Made by a program: the position numbers and the translations under genes
Shown here: positions 4,800-8,766 of the stretch, one piece after another
Layout: each line of letters begins with the position of its first letter
Numbering within the stretch: position 1 is the stretch's first letter
Notes under the pieces: model-generated
Seen by the model: the letters and a program-made list of their open reading frames with translations, nothing else
The model's database searches: none
What the model was told of the DNA's origin: nothing
From: Pseudomonadota bacterium
GTDB lineage: Bacteria > Desulfobacterota > Syntrophia > Syntrophales > UBA5619
NCBI GenBank assembly: GCA_018896355.1
Contig: JAHIMW010000042.1
Span: 1-8,766, forward strand
DNA length: 8,766 nt
Direction of reading: 5' to 3'

Positions 4800-5757
4800 G
4801 CTCAATTCTTTTAAGGCAGGCGAACGCCGATTTTCTGATCTCTTCTTCGGAATCGGTATAATCGGAGATCGTCATCGCCCTCGTGAATGTCTCAAAATCG
4901 CTGAATCGGATCTTTATGGTGATTGTTCTTGCCTTATACCGATGTCCCTGCATATCTTGAACGACCTCTTTTGAAAGATCGGCGAGTGTTCTGGCGATCA
5001 CTTGCCAGTCCCTCACATCCTCCTGAAAAGTGGTTTCACGACTGAACGATTTTGGTTCCCAGTGAGTGACCAAAGGGCTTTCATCCATGCCTCTGGCCGC
5101 TTCATAAAGGTATTGACCGTAAGAATTGCCGAAATGCTCCAACAGCTTTTCCAGCGGCAATGCGGCCAACTGTCCGATGGTTTCTATGTTGATGCCCTTC
5201 AGATGTTCTTCCGTTTTTGGGCCTATGCCGTACAGTTTTCTGACGGGCAGCGGCCAGAGCTTCGTTTCAACGTCGGCCTCCATGAGAACGGTGACTCCAT
5301 CCGGCTTCTGCATGTCTGAGGCAATCTTGGCAAGAAGTTTGTTGGACGCAATGCCAATGGAACAGGTGAGGCCTGTCTTCTCTTTGATCCCGGCCTTAAT
5401 CCGCCCTGTGATCTCTTCATTGGTCTCAGGTATATCCGTAACGTCCAGATACGCCTCGTCAATGCCGACATCTTCCATAATCGGGCTTACGGTTCGGAGA
5501 ACTTCTTTGAATGTTACGGAAACGGATGAATAAGCCTCGTAATCTACGGGAAGGTCCAAAGAAGTAACTGACAATAACGAGAACCTTCTGGTCTTCTCTT
5601 GCAAGCGCAGGCATTTAGCTTCGCGGATTCTTCGAATTCTGCCCGTCCTGTCATCAGAAACGGGTAATGGAATTCGGAGAGTGGCTGTGATGCGATGTAG
5701 GATCGGGAGAAACCGGTCTACTCGACTCAAACCTTCGTTCAGGTTTCTAATAAGCAT
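4714..5757 (-). pseudogene. dinB: DNA polymerase IV (Y family) gene lacking its N-terminal catalytic segment
   Basis: Residues ~69-335 of this 347-codon frame are clearly DinB: LPVDYEAYSSVS, GIDEAYLDVT with catalytic D100-E101, CSIGIASNKLLAKIASD, KPDGVTV, the thumb helix-hairpin-helix LYGIGPKTEEHLK, and the little-finger pieces SFSRETTFQED and KVRLVGVRASNLI. Normal proteins start with about 75 residues containing M-D-A-F-F-A-S-V-E, whose Asp is the other metal ligand, and S-Y-E-A-R-K. Here residues 1-68 (MLIRNLNEGLSRVDRF onwards) show no such motifs, so the polymerase cannot have a complete active site. A degenerate shifted frame cannot be excluded for part of it. The C-terminus after SNLI (ALWACGINRPAY) comes from the joined SRAP sequence. 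I treat it as a pseudogene truncated at both ends. Confidence 0.8.
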
Positions 5758-5820
5758 TTTTCAAAAATGATCTCAAGAATTTTATTTACCATAAAAACTT
5801 TCTACCCGTACTGGAGGTTA

Positions 5821-5829
5821 TGCTATATT
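5821..5829 (+). promoter_or_regulatory. Extended -10 promoter element upstream of the PAS-LuxR gene
   Basis: TGCTATATT forms an extended -10 (TGN followed by TATATT, 5 of 6). The sequence 17 bases upstream (TCTACC) is a poor -35, which is common for extended -10 promoters. A start near 5836 would give a leader of roughly 75 bases. It is the only convincing signal I see in the 154-base space between the dinB remnant and the PAS gene. Confidence 0.4.
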
Positions 5830-5911
5830 ACCAGACAAAAAGCAGGATAACGAAATCTCCAGAGGGACCGGTTATTAAAGAACACTCAAAACGGCATGCA
5901 GAGGTCTGCCC

Positions 5912-7174
5912 GTGAAGAAAAGAAAACCAATCGAGAAGCCAAAGCCCCATCAAGACTCCTGCGAAAGAGACAGGGATCCCCATTTCCTCCAAAACCTGCT
6001 CGATTCGATACCAACCCCCATTTTTTACAAGGACGCCCGGGGGGTCTATCTTGGAGGCAATCAGGCCTTCGGGGACTTTCTGGGCAGAAAAATGGAGGAT
6101 GTCGTCGGAAAGACGGTCCATGACATTTTCCCCGAGGATCTCGCTAAAATATACGAAAGGGCGGACAAAAAATTGTTCCGGATAGGGGGCCTCCAGACCT
6201 ATGAAAGTCCTGTTATGCATGCCGATGGCACCAGGCATTACGTGATTTTCTACAAGGCAACCTTTCTGAATCAGGACGGATCATTGGGCGGTCTGATCGG
6301 AACCCTCTTCGACATCACCGACCTCAAGGCGGTCGAGGAGCGGCTGCGCGAGAGCGAAGCGAGATACCGCCGGAACTTCGAAAGCATTCAGGACATCTAC
6401 TATGAAGTGGGGCTCGATGGCGCCATTCTGGAGATATCCCCCTCAATCGAGAGATATTCTCCATTCAAACGAGAAGATCTGATTGGGCGATCAGTCTTTG
6501 AGTTTTACGCCGATAAAAACAGAAGATCGGATTTTCTGCAGGAAATCAAGGGAAAGGGTTATGTCCGCGATTTTGAGATCCAACTCAGGGACCTTCAGGG
6601 TGCTCTTTTCACCTGTTCGATCACGGCGGCAATTCTGCCTGGAGAGGGAGAGCGTCCCCCGCGGATCGTTGGTTCCATCCGGGATATCTCGGAACGTAAG
6701 CGGGCCGAGGAGACCCTGGGGCAAAGAGAAGAGGAACTCTCCATCAAATCCCGGAATCTTGAGGAGGTGAACACGGCGTTAAAAGTGCTCCTTAAACAAC
6801 GGGATGAAGACAGAAAAGAAATGGAAGAAAATGTGCTCGCTAATGTGAAAACTTCCATCCTTCCTTATATTGAAAAAGTGAAAGAGGGTCCGCTGACCCA
6901 TCACCAAAGGGCTTGCCTGGAGATTCTCGAAGCGCAAATGAAAAAGATCATCTCGCCCTTCCTCCACAGGATATCCCAGGCCTATTTCGATTTCACACCG
7001 CAGGAGATCCGGGTGGCGGATTTCGTGAAAAACGGGAACACGACAAAAGAAATCGCTGATATTCTCGGGATCTCCATCAAAACCGTCGATTACCATAGAG
7101 ACAATATCCGCAGAAAACTGGGTATCAAGAACCATCATACCAACCTCAGATCCTTTTTGTTGAAACTTTCATAA
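5912..7174 (+). CDS. Soluble PAS-PAS sensor/regulator with C-terminal LuxR-type DNA-binding domain
   Basis: The 420-residue protein starts at GTG 5912 with GAGGT at 5901-5905, 6 bases away. Its order is a basic N-terminus, PAS 1 at about 25-137 (LLDSIPTPIFYKDARGVYLG, FLGRKMEDVVGKT, GTLFDITDLK), PAS 2 at about 143-260 (ESEARYRRNFESIQDIYYEV, PPRIVGSIRDISERKRAEE), a long coiled-coil linker at 262-350, and a LuxR/GerE helix-turn-helix at 358-418 (FTPQEIRVADFVKNGNTTKE, ISIKTVDYHRDNIRRKLGIK). It has no membrane segment, kinase or receiver, so it is a one-component cytoplasmic sensor whose ligand or cofactor binds in a PAS domain. This architecture is abundant in syntrophic deltaproteobacteria. No target operon is evident; the downstream SAP-like and glycogen synthase genes lie on the same strand but over 100 bases away. 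Confidence 0.9.
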   Translation: MKKRKPIEKPKPHQDSCERDRDPHFLQNLLDSIPTPIFYKDARGVYLGGNQAFGDFLGRKMEDVVGKTVHDIFPEDLAKIYERADKKLFRIGGLQTYESPVMHADGTRHYVIFYKATFLNQDGSLGGLIGTLFDITDLKAVEERLRESEARYRRNFESIQDIYYEVGLDGAILEISPSIERYSPFKREDLIGRSVFEFYADKNRRSDFLQEIKGKGYVRDFEIQLRDLQGALFTCSITAAILPGEGERPPRIVGSIRDISERKRAEETLGQREEELSIKSRNLEEVNTALKVLLKQRDEDRKEMEENVLANVKTSILPYIEKVKEGPLTHHQRACLEILEAQMKKIISPFLHRISQAYFDFTPQEIRVADFVKNGNTTKEIADILGISIKTVDYHRDNIRRKLGIKNHHTNLRSFLLKLS

Positions 7175-7276
7175 TCCCTGTTTTTACCCCATATTTCCCC
7201 CGACATCGTCCCGTATTGCGTGGCGAGGAATTCTGCCTTATCTTACAATCGAATAAAAAATCACTCCGAAAAAGGC

Positions 7277-7285
7277 AAAGGAGGT
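7277..7285 (+). promoter_or_regulatory. Strong Shine-Dalgarno sequence of the SAP-like gene
   Basis: AAAGGAGGT lies 6 bases before ATG 7292. It decides the start: the frame is open further upstream to an in-frame GTG at 7220, but only ATG 7292 has this signal. The strength of the site suggests high translation of the small protein. Confidence 0.75.
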
Positions 7286-7291
7286 CGGAAG

Positions 7292-7459
7292 ATGAAAATG
7301 CAAGAGATCAAAGAGATTGCCAAACAGTGGGATGTGAATGCACGGATCGGACGCTCCAAGCAGGACATCATCCGGGATATCCAGATCCGGGAGGGCTATT
7401 CCCCCTGTTTTCGTACAAAAGAGGAATGTGAAAGCGATTGCCTGACAAACGGGAAATGA
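7292..7459 (+). CDS. Small SAP/Rho-N-like protein with a C-terminal cysteine cluster
   Basis: The 55-residue protein starts MKMQEIKEIAKQWDVN, then IGRSKQDIIRDIQIREG, which is the two-helix SAP/Rho N-terminal pattern (helix, R-x-S-K-x-D/E, helix) known for nucleic-acid binding. It ends with C39, C46 and C50 in YSPCFRTKEECESDCL. I recall related small proteins from deltaproteobacteria that carry the same SAP part and a Cys-rich end of the type CF-x-C-x-CLWR-x-DC; this copy is shorter. It might bind a metal or form disulfides. It stands between the PAS regulator and glycogen synthase, 36 bases before the latter, so co-transcription with glycogen synthase is plausible. A role in nucleic-acid binding is an inference from fold similarity only. 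Confidence 0.78.
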   Translation: MKMQEIKEIAKQWDVNARIGRSKQDIIRDIQIREGYSPCFRTKEECESDCLTNGK

Positions 7460-7495
7460 AGAACGACGATCGCGTGATAAAGGTGGTGACTCGAT

Positions 7496-8766
7496 ATGAT
7501 GCCGGAATGTGCGAATGGCCGTGGAAAGACGGCCGTACTCCTCATCGCCCCGGAGACGGGAAGGTTGCAGGAAGGCATGTGCACCCTGGCCGGCTACATC
7601 TCAGGAAAGAGCGGGGGGCTGGGGGATGTTGTTACCGCACTTTGCGCCGGGCTCACGGAACGGGGCATTGAATGTCATCTCGCAACGATCAACCTCAAGA
7701 AACGTTTTCAAAAGGAGAACCGGATGGATGAGGCGGAATGGAGGGCGCTTCGCCACACTATTGATCCGGAGAAAATCCATCTCGTCAGTTCCTCGATATT
7801 TAATGATCTTTCGAGCGCCTATGCGGGAAATCCTCTTTGTAACGCAGCGGAGTTCCAAAAAGTGATGGTCAATCATCTGATCAAAGAAATCCGGTCAAAA
7901 AACAAGGGAAGGCTGATCCTTCACAGTCACGACTGGATGGCCGGAGGCGTCATCACCGCCTATGCAAGATCAAGAGGCTGCCCGGTTCTTCATACGGTTC
8001 ACAATGTCCACACGGGCTATATACCTCAAGAGATGTTCTACGGGGTTGATCTCGATGACCTCGCCAATTATCTTTATTTTGCCGAGGATCGGGGGGAATA
8101 TTTTGCCGAGGATCGGAGGGGAAAGTGTATCGACAGTCATGCGACAGCCATCAAAAACGCCAACCTGATCAATTTCGTCGGTGAACAGTTTCTTCATGAA
8201 GTCATCGAAGATCATTTCATCGACAGACCGATCGTTCCACCTGCGGTGAGAAAAGAAGTCAAAGAGAAATATAACCACGGCGCCGTTCTGACTATCATTA
8301 ATGCACCGTCCCCCGTATTGTATCCTGAGTCCTGCGACTATCTTGTAACAAAATACGGCCCTGAAGAAGAAATCCTTGCTGCAAAACGGGTCAATCTCGT
8401 TGCCTTCCAAAAGCGGACGGGTCTTATCGAGGACCCTAACGCCATTCTATTTTACTGGCCGTCAAGGTTGGACCCCATGCAGAAGGGAGTCGAACTCCTT
8501 GAGGGGATTGCGCAGAGGTTCGTAATCGAGCACGGGGATGTACAGATAGCCATTATCGGGGACGGCGTTGGAGGCGACAGGACCCATGAAGAAATTCTTG
8601 GGCGGATTGCCTGGACCTCCGGCGGAAAGATCGCCTATCAACATTTTGAGGAAGGGCTTGCCAGGTTGGGTTATGCGGCCGCGAATGATGTCTTCGGCGC
8701 CTCCCTCTATGAGCCGTGTGGGCAGATTGATCAGGTTGGAAACCTCTTTGGGGCGACGGCGACCAA
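7496..8766 (+). CDS. glgA: Glycogen/starch synthase (GT5), N-terminal 423 codons; 3' end outside the window
   Basis: The frame is open from ATG 7496 (ATG 7499 is equally possible) to the window end; AGGTGG at 7481-7486 is the ribosome site. The enzyme transfers glucose from a nucleotide sugar to the growing alpha-1,4-glucan. Seen motifs: K38-SGGLGD near the start (the K-x-G-G-L donor-site loop), H145-D-W in ILHSHDWMAGG, TVHNVHTGY, S-R324-LDPMQKG with R324 and K330 as the likely phosphate-binding pair, and LYE406PCG, matching the catalytic Glu region. SRLDPMQKG has one residue more than the usual R-L-x-x-Q-K-G. A 24-base tandem duplication adds 8 residues at 194-209. The nucleotide-sugar preference cannot be read from the sequence. 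The protein is otherwise uninterrupted. Confidence 0.9.
   Translation, partial: MMPECANGRGKTAVLLIAPETGRLQEGMCTLAGYISGKSGGLGDVVTALCAGLTERGIECHLATINLKKRFQKENRMDEAEWRALRHTIDPEKIHLVSSSIFNDLSSAYAGNPLCNAAEFQKVMVNHLIKEIRSKNKGRLILHSHDWMAGGVITAYARSRGCPVLHTVHNVHTGYIPQEMFYGVDLDDLANYLYFAEDRGEYFAEDRRGKCIDSHATAIKNANLINFVGEQFLHEVIEDHFIDRPIVPPAVRKEVKEKYNHGAVLTIINAPSPVLYPESCDYLVTKYGPEEEILAAKRVNLVAFQKRTGLIEDPNAILFYWPSRLDPMQKGVELLEGIAQRFVIEHGDVQIAIIGDGVGGDRTHEEILGRIAWTSGGKIAYQHFEEGLARLGYAAANDVFGASLYEPCGQIDQVGNLFGATAT
8075..8122 (+). repeat. 24-bp in-frame tandem duplication inside the glycogen synthase gene
   Basis: Copy 1 at 8075-8098 and copy 2 at 8099-8122 share their first 18 bases (TATTTTGCCGAGGATCGG) exactly and differ slightly in the last 6. 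They encode YFAEDRGE and YFAEDRRG back to back. The length is a multiple of three, so the frame is kept. Related enzymes as I recall them have a single Y-F-S/A-E-x-x-G-K segment here. Confidence 0.8.

Noticed and set aside
5126..5533. Plus-strand open frame opposite dinB (135 codons)
   Set aside because: It mirrors the DinB coding frame; no independent motif or start signal.
7175..7276. Promoter for the SAP-like gene (TACAAT at 7244)
   Set aside because: A -10-like hexamer is present, but no -35 at suitable spacing; too weak to list.
1..8766. CRISPR arrays, tRNA/rRNA genes, complete transposase genes
   Set aside because: Looked for on both strands; no regularly spaced repeats, cloverleaf-like genes or transposase motifs were recognised.

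Overview
The window reads as a bacterial chromosomal segment of moderate GC, most likely from a syntrophic or sulfate-reducing deltaproteobacterium (Desulfobacterota, Syntrophus-like). That placement is an inference. It rests on the soluble PAS-PAS-LuxR protein with its long helical linker and on the style of the GT5 glycogen synthase, both of which resemble proteins I associate with that group. No rRNA, tRNA, CRISPR array or complete insertion sequence was seen.

Layout. (1) Positions 1-1974 hold the end of an operon: the C-terminus of a large protein with a RecQ-type-helicase-associated HTH_40 region joined in frame to a dual-OB (DuOB) domain, followed by two different DUF488 genes, the second coupled to the first by an ATGA overlap. 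This looks like a nucleic-acid-processing module (repair or conflict). (2) Positions 1982-4453 lie between two copies of a perfect 15-nt direct repeat. The segment contains a two-gene winged-helix/AbiEii-like nucleotidyltransferase cassette whose nucleotidyltransferase gene is split by one in-frame amber codon, the C-terminal remnant of a WYL-domain regulator on the minus strand, a tiny open frame coupled to an exported thermonuclease (SNase) gene, and a winged-helix gene that loses its homology exactly at the second repeat. (3) Positions 4532-5757 hold two broken SOS/DNA-damage genes in convergent orientation: the first third of an SRAP (YedK/HMCES-like) gene and a dinB (Pol IV) gene without its N-terminal catalytic segment. 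Their 3' ends run into each other. (4) Positions 5758-8766 are more ordinary: an intact PAS-PAS-LuxR sensor/regulator, a 55-aa SAP/Rho-N-like protein with a small cysteine cluster, and the first 423 codons of a glycogen/starch synthase that carries a 24-bp in-frame tandem duplication.

How it fits together. The left two thirds look like an accessory repair/defence island undergoing decay: intact modules (HTH_40-DuOB plus DUF488 pair; SNase) alternate with truncated or interrupted ones. Two regulatory sites stand out. One is a perfect palindrome filling the -35/-10 spacer of a probably leaderless promoter for the winged-helix/nucleotidyltransferase cassette. The other is a pair of 19-bp palindromes spaced 21 bp apart in front of the truncated winged-helix gene. 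The right third appears to be a stable chromosomal backbone for signalling and carbohydrate storage.
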